Translations under genes and position numbers: made by a program
Assembly (NCBI GenBank): GCA_027943245.1
Contig: JANDJZ010001746.1
Span: 248,001-312,000, forward strand
DNA length: 64,000 nucleotides
Source of the DNA: Acanthamoeba sp. SK_2022b
Lineage: Eukaryota > Discosea > Longamoebia > Acanthamoebidae
Direction: 5' to 3'
Shown: piece by piece, positions 1-8,446 of the stretch
Numbering within the stretch: the first letter of the stretch is position 1
Layout of the letters: every line of letters starts with the position of its first letter
Notes under the pieces: generated by a model
Database searches by the model: none
What the model saw: only the letters and a program-made list of their open reading frames with translations
Told to the model about the DNA's origin: nothing

Positions 1-364
1 GCAGCTGGCGCCGATGAATGATCGGCACCCCGAGGAAGGATCGGAAACGATCCTCTTTCACCTGCGGAACGTATTTGAAACTGGGGTGGCTTTGGGCATC
101 GGCCAGGTTGATAGGCTCGGCCCGGCGGCCGACCAACCCGACGACGCCCTCGTCAAACGCCAATGCGATAGTGCGCCCGCGCGGCTTTTTCAGCCCGCGC
201 GTGGCCATCAGGTAGTAACAGCGGCGATCGTTGTCCGCCAGGTAGATGGAACACACTTCGGTGTCCATCGCCAGACAGGTTTCATTGACCAGCAGATCCA
301 GCGCATCCGTCAGACTGGCCGCCGCGGCCACCTTCTCTACAATTTCTCGCAAGCGCGTGAGCAT
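1..364 (-). CDS. ptsP: PtsP (nitrogen PTS enzyme I), N-terminal part, cut by window edge
   Basis: The reverse strand opens with an ATG at 362-364 and stays open to the window edge, giving about 121 residues that begin MLTRLREIVEKVAAA. This is the N-terminal GAF sensory domain of PtsP, the first phosphotransferase of the nitrogen-related PTS (PtsP-NPr-EIIANtr). The phosphotransfer domains lie outside the window. It starts 12 bp after the end of rppH on the same strand, so the two are probably co-transcribed, as in other enterobacteria. Identity rests on the N-terminus and on the rppH-ptsP order. Confidence 0.9.
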   Translation of the reverse strand, partial: MLTRLREIVEKVAAAASLTDALDLLVNETCLAMDTEVCSIYLADNDRRCYYLMATRGLKKPRGRTIALAFDEGVVGLVGRRAEPINLADAQSHPSFKYVPQVKEDRFRSFLGVPIIHRRQL

Positions 365-376
365 AGTCGGCTTAAC

Positions 377-904
377 TTAACCTCTCTTTCGGCGATAAGC
401 GGGGGCCTGCCGCGGCGCCGCCTGCTCTTGCATCGGCATCACGGTCACGGCGAATTCTTTCATCACCCGGCGATAGACGTCGCGTTTGAACGACACCACC
501 TGGCGCACCGGATACCAGAAGCTCACCCAGCGCCAACCGTCGAACTCCGGCGTGCTGCTGCGCTGCATATTGATATCAGCGTCATTGCACAGTAGCTGCA
601 ACAAAAACCATTTTTGCTTTTGGCCGATACAAACCGGCTTTGTGTCCCAACGCACCAAACGTTTCGGCAATTTATAGCGCAACCAGTTGCGGGTCGAAGC
701 CAGGATGCGAACATCCTTTTTACTCAGCCCCACTTCTTCGAACAGCTCACGGTACATCGCCTGCTCCGCAGTTTCGCCAGGGTTAATCCCACCTTGGGGA
801 AACTGCCAGGAGTGCTGACCGTAACGGCGGGCCCATAAGACCTGCCCCTGACGATTACAGATTACGATACCAACATTCGGGCGGTAGCCATCATCATCGA
901 TCAC
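377..904 (-). CDS. rppH: RNA pyrophosphohydrolase RppH
   Basis: A 175-residue Nudix hydrolase that removes pyrophosphate from the 5' end of triphosphorylated mRNA, which allows RNase E-dependent decay. The Nudix box spans residues 38-60 with the metal-binding glutamates E53, E56 and E57. The N-terminus [14 protein letters not shown] is characteristic of RppH, and length matches the family. The basic, Pro- and Ala-rich C-terminal tail is variable in the family. It precedes ptsP by 12 bp. A 696-bp gene-free region separates it from divergent mutH. Confidence 0.97.
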   Translation of the reverse strand: MIDDDGYRPNVGIVICNRQGQVLWARRYGQHSWQFPQGGINPGETAEQAMYRELFEEVGLSKKDVRILASTRNWLRYKLPKRLVRWDTKPVCIGQKQKWFLLQLLCNDADINMQRSSTPEFDGWRWVSFWYPVRQVVSFKRDVYRRVMKEFAVTVMPMQEQAAPRQAPAYRRKRG

Positions 905-1600
905 CGGACTACCTCGATAAGCTTAAATTCGCATAGATGTCCTGATTGTTTCACACAAGCTACAGGCGGTAAACCACTGCTTTACGGCGCTGCGGACCGG
1001 ATAACATTGGGATAACTCACAGATATAGGCAAAGTTATAAACATACCCCAGCCTTTCGGGCCGGTTTTATTCACTTTTTCTGTGGATAGGTGTGTGCAGA
1101 ACTCGAGGGATAAGCCGGTACAACTCTTAAACCCCAAAATCCCCCACCGCCCTCAAAAACACATATTTACTTTAAAAGCATATACTTAATTAATACCGCA
1201 TCATTATGTACAGGGTAAAAATGTGATCTATGCACGGTAAGGATCTTACCCTGGCGAAAGATCCACCAACGCCGTTTTTATCCACAGATTATCCGAGCAA
1301 GTTACGCACAAAACGGACAAATTCGTAAAAAACCGCCCGAGTCAAGGCTGTAAATTGAACCAGTGATCGGTAAAAATTTGGGTTATCCCATAAATCTGTG
1401 GATAAATAGGTGTAAGATCCTGTTTATTGTCGGTGGCTTCAGGTGAACAAGCCCCGCCAGTGCATTGCCTCCCCCGCAAGGAAATGAAAAAAGTCATGTA
1501 AAATCATGCTACTATTATTCTTTTCCCCAGGCGATGACGGTTATCGTTCGTCGTGCATAATTGCAGTACGTTTTTCAACCAAATTCGACAGGCTTGATTT
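905..1600. other. Gene-free rppH-mutH spacer with several DnaA-box-like 9-mers
   Basis: No convincing gene lies here. The region is AT-richer than its surroundings. It holds two exact consensus DnaA boxes, TTATCCACA at 1278-1286 and TGTGGATAA at 1397-1405, plus near matches TGTGGATAG at 1081-1089 and TTATCCCAT at 1383-1391. Several GATC sites are scattered between about 1225 and 1420. The promoters of both divergent genes must also lie here. Box matches are direct; DnaA binding is inference. Confidence 0.5.
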
Positions 1601-2287
1601 ATGGCGTTTTTATCCCCTTTGCCGCCCCCGCCGGAAAATGAACGGCAGCTGTTCGAGCGTGCTCAGGCGCTGGCCGGCGCCAGCTTTGGCGAGCTGGCCG
1701 CCCGCGCGCAGCTGCCGATCCCCAAGGATCTGAAGCGCGATAAGGGCTGGGTGGGCATGCTGCTGGAGCTGTACCTCGGCGCCATGGCCGGCAGCAAACC
1801 GGAGCAGGACTTTCCCGAACTGGGCATCGAGCTGAAAACCATTCCTGTCGACGCCGCCGGCAAACCGCTGGAAACCACTTTTGTCTGCGTCGCCCCGCTC
1901 ACCGGCAACAGCGGCGTCACCTGGGCCAGCAGCCACGTTCGCCACAAGTTGGCGCGCGTCTTGTGGATACCGGTAGAAGGCGAACGGCAGATCCCGCTGG
2001 CCGAACGCCGCGTCGGCTCGCCGCTGCTGTGGAGCCCGAGCGCCGCAGAAGAAGAGAGTCTGCGCCGCGATTGGGAAGAGTTGATGGATCTGATCGTACT
2101 CGGCCACGTAGAGCGCATCACCGCGCGCCACGGCGAAGTGTTGCAGCTGCGCCCCAAAGCCGCCAACAGTAAGGCGCTCACCGAAGCCATCGGCGAACAG
2201 GGGCAACCTATCATGACGCTGCCGCGCGGTTTCTATCTGAAAAAGAGTTTTACCGGCGCGCTGCTGGCAAGACATTTCTCAATCTAA
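1601..2287 (+). CDS. mutH: DNA mismatch repair endonuclease MutH
   Basis: A 228-residue methyl-directed mismatch repair endonuclease that nicks the unmethylated strand at hemimethylated GATC after activation by MutS-MutL. Conserved blocks include [16 protein letters not shown] (the D-x(n)-E-x-K nuclease core), [19 protein letters not shown] and [18 protein letters not shown], and it ends in [15 protein letters not shown]. Length is that of the E. coli enzyme. The ATG at 1601 is the first in-frame start giving a normal N-terminus. Divergent from rppH, as in E. coli. Confidence 0.97.
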   Translation: MAFLSPLPPPPENERQLFERAQALAGASFGELAARAQLPIPKDLKRDKGWVGMLLELYLGAMAGSKPEQDFPELGIELKTIPVDAAGKPLETTFVCVAPLTGNSGVTWASSHVRHKLARVLWIPVEGERQIPLAERRVGSPLLWSPSAAEEESLRRDWEELMDLIVLGHVERITARHGEVLQLRPKAANSKALTEAIGEQGQPIMTLPRGFYLKKSFTGALLARHFSI

Positions 2288-2387
2288 GCGATTTCGTTTA
2301 ACTCTGGTTTAGCTAACCCTGTCAGCGCCACGATAAACGCGTATAATTCACGCTTTGCATTTATTAAGTATTAAGGTGTGCCGGGCA

Positions 2388-3104
2388 ATGTTCGAATGGA
2401 TTATGGATCCCAATGCCTGGTTAGCGTTAGGTACGCTAACCATTCTTGAGATCGTACTGGGTATTGATAACATCATTTTTCTGTCGCTGGTGGTGGCCAA
2501 GCTGCCCAAAGCGCAACAGAACAAAGCTCGCCGGCTCGGTCTGGCCGCCGCCATGATTATGCGCCTGGCGCTGTTGGCCTCCATCGCCTGGGTGATCCGC
2601 TTGACGCACCCGCTGTTTACCGTGTGGGATCACGCCATTTCCGCCCGCGATCTGATCCTGCTGTTAGGGGGGCTGTTCCTGATCTGGAAAGCCAGCAAAG
2701 AGATCCACGAAACCATCGAAGGCACGGAGGAAGAGCACCACACCAAGGTGCACAGCTTCTTCGGCGCGATCGTGCAGATCATGCTGCTCGATATTATCTT
2801 CAGTCTGGACTCGGTGATTACCGCCGTGGGCCTTTCCGACCATCTGTTCATCATGATGGCGGCAGTAGTGATCGCCGTCGGTGTGATGATGTTCGCCGCC
2901 CGGCCGATCGGTGAGTTCGTCAATCGCCATCCGTCGGTGAAAATGCTGGCGCTGGCGTTCCTGATCCTGGTGGGCTTCACGCTGATGCTGGAAAGTTTCC
3001 AGGTGCACGTGCCGAAAGGCTACATCTACTTCGCCATGTTCTTCTCGATGTCGGTAGAAGCGCTCAATCTGATGCGCAGCAAGAAAAACCGCTCGCCGGA
3101 ATAA
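2388..3104 (+). CDS. ygdQ: TerC-family integral membrane protein YgdQ
   Basis: A 238-residue polytopic inner-membrane protein of the TerC family (YgdQ/YoaE group), proposed metal-ion transporters. It shows acidic membrane motifs LEIVLGIDNIIFLSL near the N-terminus and LLDIIFSLDSVITAVG in the middle, which are the family signature. An in-frame TTG lies upstream at 2355, but the ATG at 2388 gives the family N-terminus (MFEWIMDPNAWLALG) and follows an AAGGTG-like ribosome site, so I chose it. A perfect 10-bp-stem hairpin follows the stop. Substrate is not evident from sequence. Confidence 0.92.
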   Translation: MFEWIMDPNAWLALGTLTILEIVLGIDNIIFLSLVVAKLPKAQQNKARRLGLAAAMIMRLALLASIAWVIRLTHPLFTVWDHAISARDLILLLGGLFLIWKASKEIHETIEGTEEEHHTKVHSFFGAIVQIMLLDIIFSLDSVITAVGLSDHLFIMMAAVVIAVGVMMFAARPIGEFVNRHPSVKMLALAFLILVGFTLMLESFQVHVPKGYIYFAMFFSMSVEALNLMRSKKNRSPE

Positions 3105-3112
3105 CCCTACCC

Positions 3113-3135
3113 GGAAGCCGCCATCGGCGGCTTCC
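3113..3135 (+). terminator. Hairpin after ygdQ
   Basis: GGAAGCCGCC and GGCGGCTTCC form a perfect 10-bp stem around a 3-nt loop, 8 bp after the ygdQ stop. No long T-run follows, so termination may be partial or Rho-assisted. Confidence 0.6.
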
Positions 3136-3259
3136 ATCGCTTCATTGACCTCTCATTTCACTTTTTCTTATCAGATAAAGACTTATCTGAGACGCCCTTC
3201 GCCGAGAGTTTGCTAATCTTGAAATAACAACCTTTTCTGGATAATCGAGGATCCGCAGG

Positions 3260-3478
3260 ATGAAAAAGTGGGTAATGGCAGTGTCTGCGCTGGTGATGGT
3301 GGCCGGCCTGGCGGGATGTTCCAGCGACTACGTGATGGCGACCAAAGACGGCAACATGATCCTGACGCAAGGCAAGCCAGAGATCGACAAAGATACTGGC
3401 CTCATCAGTTATAAAGACGAGAAAGGCAACCACCGCCAGATTAACGGCGATCAGGTTTCCCAGGTTATCGAACGCTAA
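3260..3478 (+). CDS. ygdR: YgdI/YgdR-family small lipoprotein
   Basis: A 72-residue lipoprotein precursor. The signal peptide ends in a lipobox (VAGLAG followed by C20), and the mature part of about 53 residues is the single DUF903 (YgdI/YgdR) domain, an SH3-like fold with [18 protein letters not shown] and a C-terminal [10 protein letters not shown]. The residues after the cysteine are Ser-Ser, suggesting outer-membrane sorting. Function of the family is unknown. Position between ygdQ and tas is the same as in E. coli. It has its own upstream gap of about 155 bp. Confidence 0.93.
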   Translation: MKKWVMAVSALVMVAGLAGCSSDYVMATKDGNMILTQGKPEIDKDTGLISYKDEKGNHRQINGDQVSQVIER

Positions 3479-3490
3479 TCACCGCCCGCC

Positions 3491-3517
3491 GGCTATCGCC
3501 CGCGCGAGCGCGGTAGC
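3491..3517 (+). terminator. GC-rich hairpin after ygdR
   Basis: GGCTATCGC and GCGCGGTAGCC pair around a short GC loop just after the ygdR stop at 3478. There is no T-run, so it is a weak terminator or an RNA-stabilising structure. Confidence 0.4.
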
Positions 3518-3684
3518 CCTCATTCGTGTCCGCACGGAATCCGCTTCCCCCATCTTCACCGCTTGGTTATAGTCAGGAAAGGCGACATCGCCGCCCGACG
3601 GACTTTGCGCCGTCTTCTGACATTGGGCTCCTGTTTCACCGGGCCGCGCGGCCCGTCAGCGCTAACAAGAAAGGAAGGCCGTTA

Positions 3685-4725
3685 ATGCAATACCACCGTA
3701 TTCCCCACAGTTCTTTAGAAGTGAGCGTGCTGGGACTGGGCACCATGACCTTTGGCGAACAGAACAGCGAAGCCGACGCCCATGCGCAACTGGACTATGC
3801 ATTGGCCGCAGGCGTGAACCTGATAGACACTGCCGAACTCTACCCGGTGCCGCCCCGCTCGGAAACCCAGGGCCTGACCGAGAGCTATATCGGCAGTTGG
3901 ATCAAGGCGCGCGGCAATCGTGAAAAAATCGTCCTGGCCAGCAAAGTCTCGGGCCCGGTGCGCGGCACCGACAGCAGCATCCGCCCACAGCAGGCGCTCG
4001 ATCGCAAAAACATCCGCGCCGCTCTGGACGCCAGCCTCAAGCGGTTGAACACCGATTATCTCGATCTCTACCAATTGCACTGGCCGCAGCGCGCCACCAA
4101 CTGCTTTGGCAAACTCAACTATCAATACACCGATGACAAAGCTACGGTTACGCTGCTGGAAACGCTGGAGGCGCTGACCGAGCAAGTGCGCGCCGGCAAG
4201 ATTCGCTATATCGGGGTTTCCAATGAAACGCCCTGGGGCGTGATGCGCTACCTGCAGCTGGCGGAGAAACACGAGCTGCCGCGCATCGTGTCGATTCAAA
4301 ACCCGTACAGCCTGCTGAACCGCAGCTTTGAGATTGGCCTGGCCGAGATCAGCCAGCACGAAGGGGTGGAACTGCTGGCCTATTCCAGCCTGGCGTTCGG
4401 CACCCTGAGCGGCAAATACCTCAACGGCGCTAAACCGGCCGGTGCGCGCAATACGCTGTTCACCCGCTTCAACCGTTATTCAGGACAGCAAACCCAGCTG
4501 GCGATCGCCGAGTACGTGGCGCTGGCCAAAAAACACGGGCTGGATCCTTCGCAGATGGCCTTGGCCTTCGTGCGTCAGCAGCCGTTCGTCGCCAGCACCC
4601 TGCTGGGCGCCACCACGGTGGAGCAGTTGAAAATCAACATCGACAGCCTCGATGTGGTATTGGATGAGGACGTGCTGCAGGCGCTGGAAGAAATCCATAC
4701 CCGGTTTACCATTCCGGCACCTTAA
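3685..4725 (+). CDS. tas: NADP(H)-dependent aldo-keto reductase Tas
   Basis: A 346-residue aldo-keto reductase of the Tas/YghZ type, a TIM-barrel NADPH enzyme. The start at 3685 (MQYHRIPHSSLEVSVLGLGT) follows AAGGAAGG; the longer in-frame ORF from 3526 would add 53 residues not found in the family. The barrel motifs LIDTAELYPVPPRSETQG (catalytic Asp and Tyr), LYQLHWPQR and YIGVSNETPWGV are present, and SIQNPYSLLNRSFEIGL is typical of Tas. The physiological substrate is not known. A strong terminator follows. Confidence 0.94.
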   Translation: MQYHRIPHSSLEVSVLGLGTMTFGEQNSEADAHAQLDYALAAGVNLIDTAELYPVPPRSETQGLTESYIGSWIKARGNREKIVLASKVSGPVRGTDSSIRPQQALDRKNIRAALDASLKRLNTDYLDLYQLHWPQRATNCFGKLNYQYTDDKATVTLLETLEALTEQVRAGKIRYIGVSNETPWGVMRYLQLAEKHELPRIVSIQNPYSLLNRSFEIGLAEISQHEGVELLAYSSLAFGTLSGKYLNGAKPAGARNTLFTRFNRYSGQQTQLAIAEYVALAKKHGLDPSQMALAFVRQQPFVASTLLGATTVEQLKINIDSLDVVLDEDVLQALEEIHTRFTIPAP

Positions 4726-4732
4726 TACAGCC

Positions 4733-4762
4733 GGGGCGCAGCCAGGCTGCGCCCCGTTTTTT
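4733..4762 (+). terminator. Rho-independent terminator of tas
   Basis: GGGGCGCAGCC at 4733-4743 and GGCTGCGCCCC at 4745-4755 form an 11-bp inverted repeat followed by G and six T. It sits 7 bp after the tas stop and touches the stop codon of convergent lplT. Confidence 0.92.
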
Positions 4763-5945
4763 ACCGCCGCTGCGACCACCATAGCACGCTAATCGCCAGC
4801 GCAAACACCACGCCAAACCCTACGCCGACGCCCACCACCGGCACGCCCAGCTTCACCACCAGCGAATACAGCGCCAGCATCAGCAACATGGCGGCGTTTT
4901 CACCCAGGTTTTGCACCGCGATCGCATTGCCGGCGCCGACCGAATGCTTGCCCCGCTCCTGCAGCAACGCATTGAGCGGCACCACGAAGAAGCCCCCCAG
5001 CATGCCGATGATCGCCAGCAAGACATAGGCATTGAGCATGGTGGTTTGCAGCGCGAACACCGCGACCGCGACGCCTATCAGGATCCCGGCCGGCATGCAG
5101 CGTTTTACCGTCTTCAGCGTGACGAAGCGCGCGGCAGCGCCGGCCCCCACCACGATACCGACGGCCACCATGGCGTTCAGCAGCGTCGGCGTGGCGTTAT
5201 CGGCGATGCCGAGCGCCACCGGCACCCACAGCACCAGCAGAAAACGCAGCGTCACGCCGGCCCCCCAGAACAGGCTGGTGCCGATCAAGGAGAAACGCGT
5301 CTGCCCATCGCGCCATAACGTGACGCAGGCGGTAAAGAAGCTGTTCGTCATGGCCTGCGGGCGCCAGGAAGCCCCCGGGCGCGCCGCCGCCAGACGCGGA
5401 ATATACAGGTTGGCGACCACCGCTCCGGCGTAAACCAAGGCGCAGGCCGCCAGCGCCGCGACCACATGCCAGTCCGCCAGAATACCGCCGGCCACCGACC
5501 CGGTCAGAATGGCGGCGATGGTCGAGGCCTCCATCAGGCCGTTAGCCTTGACCAGCTTCTCGCCGCTGGTGATCTCGCCCAGAATGCCGTATTTGGCCGG
5601 CGAATACGCGGCGGCCCCCACGCCGACCAGGCTGTAACCGAGAAACGGGTTGAACCCAAAGCAGATCACCAACGCCCCTGCCAGCTTCAGGGCGTTGGCG
5701 AACATCATCACCCGTCCTTTGGCGAAGCTGTCGGCCACCTGGCCGACAAACGGTGCCAGGATGATGTAGGTGGCAACAAAGGCCATCTGCAGGATCGGCT
5801 GGCTCCAGTCCGGATACAGCTGCTGCTTGATCAACGCCAGCGTGGCGAACAGCAGCGCATTGTCGCCGAACGCCGAGAGGAACTGCGCGCTGATGACGGC
5901 GATCATGCCGCGTGACAACAAAGGGGATTCGGTCGAAGGATTCAT
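4761..5945 (-). CDS. lplT: Lysophospholipid transporter LplT
   Basis: A 394-residue major-facilitator-type flippase that moves lysophosphatidylethanolamine across the inner membrane to Aas for re-acylation. About 12 hydrophobic segments cover the chain; the N-terminal [20 protein letters not shown] and the loop [20 protein letters not shown] are characteristic. Its ATG shares one base with the aas stop (TGATG, at 5943-5947), so it is translationally coupled to aas. In some bacteria the two are fused; here they are separate, as in E. coli. Confidence 0.95.
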   Translation of the reverse strand: MNPSTESPLLSRGMIAVISAQFLSAFGDNALLFATLALIKQQLYPDWSQPILQMAFVATYIILAPFVGQVADSFAKGRVMMFANALKLAGALVICFGFNPFLGYSLVGVGAAAYSPAKYGILGEITSGEKLVKANGLMEASTIAAILTGSVAGGILADWHVVAALAACALVYAGAVVANLYIPRLAAARPGASWRPQAMTNSFFTACVTLWRDGQTRFSLIGTSLFWGAGVTLRFLLVLWVPVALGIADNATPTLLNAMVAVGIVVGAGAAARFVTLKTVKRCMPAGILIGVAVAVFALQTTMLNAYVLLAIIGMLGGFFVVPLNALLQERGKHSVGAGNAIAVQNLGENAAMLLMLALYSLVVKLGVPVVGVGVGFGVVFALAISVLWWSQRR

Positions 5946-8098
5946 CAGGCACTCTCCGGCTGTTCGGCCATATGACGCAGGGTGACAAAATCGGGTTTGC
6001 CGCTGCCGAGCACCGGCAGCGTTTTCAACAGGCGAATATCACGCGGCACCGCCAGCTCCGGGCTGCCCAGCTCGCGCGCCACCCGCAGCAATGCCTCGCG
6101 GGTGATGGCGGGATCGGTGGTGAACAGCACCAGCGCCTCGCCTTTACTGCTGTCGCTTTTGGCGGTGGCGGCATGCAGTTTTTCCGGCGACAGCCGCTGC
6201 GCCAGCAATTCGACGCTCTCGAGCGACACCATCTCCCCCGCCAGCTTGGCGAAGCGCTTCACGCGGCCGCGAATGGTGCAGTAACCCTGCTCATCCAGGC
6301 TGACGATATCGCCGGTGTCGTACCAGCCCGGCTGCAGCACGCCGTTCTCATCTTCCGCCGCCGGCGGCTCCAGCTCGCCGGGGCGCTCAACCCGCAGATA
6401 GCCTTTCATGATATTCGGCCCCTTCAGCTGCAGGCGGCCGCCGTTATCGATGCCCGGCACCGCGATCAGGCGCGCCTCCATCTGCGGCATGATGCGGCCA
6501 ACGGTGCCCACTTTCGTCGCCAGCGGCACGTTAATGGAGACCACCGGCGCGCACTCGGTCACGCCATAGCCTTCCAGGATGCGGATGCCGTATTTGTCCT
6601 GGTAGATCTGTTTGGTGCTGTCCGCCAGCTTTTCCGCGCCGGCCACCACGTAGCGCAGGCGGGCGAAATCATACGGATGCGCGAAGCGCGCATAGTTGTT
6701 GAGGAAGGTCGCCGTGCCGAACAGCACCGTGCAGTTGCGGTCATACACCAGCTCCGGCACCACGCGATAATGAAGTGGGCTGGGGTAGAGAAAAATGCGG
6801 CTGCCGGTGATCAGCGGCGTGAGCAGCCCCACCGTCAGACCGAACGAGTGGAACAGCGGCAGCGACGACATGAAGCGGTCGCGCGGCGTGAAGTCGGCGA
6901 TGGTGCGAATTTGTTCTACGTTGGCCAGCAGGCTGGCGTGCGAATGCACCACGCCCTTGGGGTGGCCTTCGGAACCGGAAGTGAACAGGATCAGCGCCGC
7001 GTCTTCCGGGCGTTGCGGCAACGCCGCGCGCTGCGGCTGCAGCAAATGCCGCAAAATCCACAGCTTGTCCGCCAGCTTGACCGTATCTTTCAAATCTTCC
7101 AGATACACCCAGTTGGCCTGCGGCACCTGTTCCGGCAGGTGAGTCAGCTTGCCCTTTTCCAGAAACTGGCGCGAGGTGACGATGGTCTTGATGTCGGCGG
7201 CAGTCATCGCGCTGTTCAGACCGTTGGCGCCGGCGGTGTAGTTGAGCATCGCCGGGATGCGGTTGCGCAGCGAAGCGCCGAAGATCGCCGCCGCGGTGAT
7301 GGTGGCGTTCGGCAACAGCAGGCCGACGTGTTCCCCTTCGGCGGTAAAGCGCTGCAGAATACGGCTGACGCCCAGCGATTTCTTGATCAACGTCTGGTAA
7401 CTGTCTTCTTTGAAGGCGATGTCTTCGATACAGGGCTTGCGGCGCCCGTAGCGGTGCTGCGCCGCCAGCAAGGCATGGAACAGCGTCTGCGGTTCACGCG
7501 TATCCATCCGCGCCCGCATCATGATCTGCATCAGCCGATCGCCCGCCAGCGCCCGGCGTTCACGCGCGCGCGGCGCTTCCGGCATCGGCAGCGTGGTCGG
7601 CGGCAAGATGCGGATGCTGATTCGCGGGAACCAGCGGATCTTGAATACCCCGGCCATGCGGCCGAACGGGCTGAATTCAGGCCCGTCGATCCGCACCGGC
7701 ACTACAGTGGCACCCGATTTGGCGGCGATAAACGCCGCGCCGTCGTAGATTTTCATCAGCGCGCCGGTCACGGTGATGCGCCCTTCAGGGAACACCACGA
7801 TCGGCCGCCCCTGCTCGACCATCCGCACCAGCTGTTTGATGGCCATCGGCTTGGTGGGATCGAGCGAGACGAAATCGATGTAAGGCCGCAGCCAGCGCAT
7901 AAACCAGCTCTCGCCGATGCTGGCGTAAACCGCAAACACCGGTTTAATCGGCAGGAACAGCGCCAGCAGCACGCCGTCGAGGAAAGAGACGTGGTTAGGT
8001 GTAATCAGCAGTTTTTGCCGATCGAAGTGCTGGACGTCCCCTTCGACCTGAACCCGAAACAGCAGGCGAAACAGCGCGCGCAGCAGTGAAAAGATCAT
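5945..8098 (-). CDS. aas: Bifunctional 2-acylglycerophosphoethanolamine acyltransferase / acyl-ACP synthetase Aas
   Basis: A 717-residue membrane-associated enzyme that re-acylates lysophosphatidylethanolamine using fatty acid activated on ACP. The N-terminal acyltransferase domain has the HX4D motif in [14 protein letters not shown] and the [10 protein letters not shown] block. The C-terminal adenylate-forming domain has [17 protein letters not shown] and [16 protein letters not shown] chose the ATG at 8098 ([13 protein letters not shown]) after GGAGAAGG; the reading frame extends 33 codons further but those residues are not in the family. First gene of the aas-lplT operon. Confidence 0.96.
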   Translation of the reverse strand: MIFSLLRALFRLLFRVQVEGDVQHFDRQKLLITPNHVSFLDGVLLALFLPIKPVFAVYASIGESWFMRWLRPYIDFVSLDPTKPMAIKQLVRMVEQGRPIVVFPEGRITVTGALMKIYDGAAFIAAKSGATVVPVRIDGPEFSPFGRMAGVFKIRWFPRISIRILPPTTLPMPEAPRARERRALAGDRLMQIMMRARMDTREPQTLFHALLAAQHRYGRRKPCIEDIAFKEDSYQTLIKKSLGVSRILQRFTAEGEHVGLLLPNATITAAAIFGASLRNRIPAMLNYTAGANGLNSAMTAADIKTIVTSRQFLEKGKLTHLPEQVPQANWVYLEDLKDTVKLADKLWILRHLLQPQRAALPQRPEDAALILFTSGSEGHPKGVVHSHASLLANVEQIRTIADFTPRDRFMSSLPLFHSFGLTVGLLTPLITGSRIFLYPSPLHYRVVPELVYDRNCTVLFGTATFLNNYARFAHPYDFARLRYVVAGAEKLADSTKQIYQDKYGIRILEGYGVTECAPVVSINVPLATKVGTVGRIMPQMEARLIAVPGIDNGGRLQLKGPNIMKGYLRVERPGELEPPAAEDENGVLQPGWYDTGDIVSLDEQGYCTIRGRVKRFAKLAGEMVSLESVELLAQRLSPEKLHAATAKSDSSKGEALVLFTTDPAITREALLRVARELGSPELAVPRDIRLLKTLPVLGSGKPDFVTLRHMAEQPESA

Positions 8099-8161
8099 GC
8101 CCTTCTCCCTTGGCCATGGAGGCGTAAATCGTTGTAGGGAAAAGAATACTATATGGCGGGC

Positions 8162-8255
8162 AAAAAAAAACCTACGCATCCGCGTAGGTTGGTGCAATTG
8201 AAAATGGCTTCAACATACAGAGTATGCTGATTTCTCACCAATCAATACCTCTGGG
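8162..8255 (-). ncRNA. omrA: OmrA/OmrB-type small RNA
   Basis: Between aas and the next gene, the reverse strand carries CCCAGAGGTATTGATTGGTG at 8255-8236, the conserved 5' seed region of the E. coli OmrA/OmrB sRNAs. A variable middle follows, then CACCAACCTACGC / GCGTAGGTT as a terminator stem and nine T at 8170-8162. Total about 94 nt. In E. coli two tandem copies sit at this locus, are activated by OmpR and repress outer-membrane protein mRNAs with Hfq; here I see only one copy. Ends are inferred from the seed and T-run. Confidence 0.9.
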
Positions 8256-8330
8256 ATCACCTACTCTAGAGAGATGGCGCGCAGGAAACTACCGACGAAT
8301 CGCAAGAGTTCTGCTCCAAATGCAACCAGC
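8256..8330 (-). promoter_or_regulatory. Putative promoter and OmpR-site region of the Omr sRNA
   Basis: Upstream of the sRNA start, reading on the reverse strand, TAGAGT (about 8270-8265) is a plausible -10. Further up, TTTACAGCTGGTTGCATTTG (about 8333-8314) loosely resembles a paired OmpR half-site arrangement. The sRNA family is OmpR-controlled in E. coli; the site here is inference. Confidence 0.35.
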
Positions 8331-8446
8331 TGTAAATTTCCCGCGATCTGCTGTAATAACTCAATGAAACTTAAACCTTCCCGCAGCGGCGAAAAAATAA
8401 ATATAGCAACGACGGCGAGCCGGTTATCCCGACGTGAAATCGTCAT
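8261..8446 (-). CDS. Possible 61-residue hydrophobic protein directly behind the bisC-like gene
   Basis: An ATG at 8446-8444 comes directly after the TGA of the molybdoenzyme gene (TGAATG), and the frame runs 61 codons. The product has two hydrophobic stretches, LAVVAIFIFSPL and a C-terminal amphipathic segment with FIELLQQIAGNLQLVAFGAE. Translational coupling by termination-reinitiation is possible. Against it: no separate ribosome site, no family I recognise, and its 3' part overlaps the likely promoter of the Omr sRNA. Could be chance. Confidence 0.25.
   Translation of the reverse strand: MTISRRDNRLAVVAIFIFSPLREGLSFIELLQQIAGNLQLVAFGAELLRFVGSFLRAISLE

Noticed and set aside
905..1600. Chromosomal replication origin oriC
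   Set aside because: DnaA boxes are present, but flanking genes (rppH, mutH) are not those of oriC and the AT-rich 13-mer array is not seen.
5912..8089. 725-codon open frame on the + strand
   Set aside because: It is antisense to aas along its whole length, Arg/His/Gln-rich as expected for a shadow of a high-GC gene, and has no family features.
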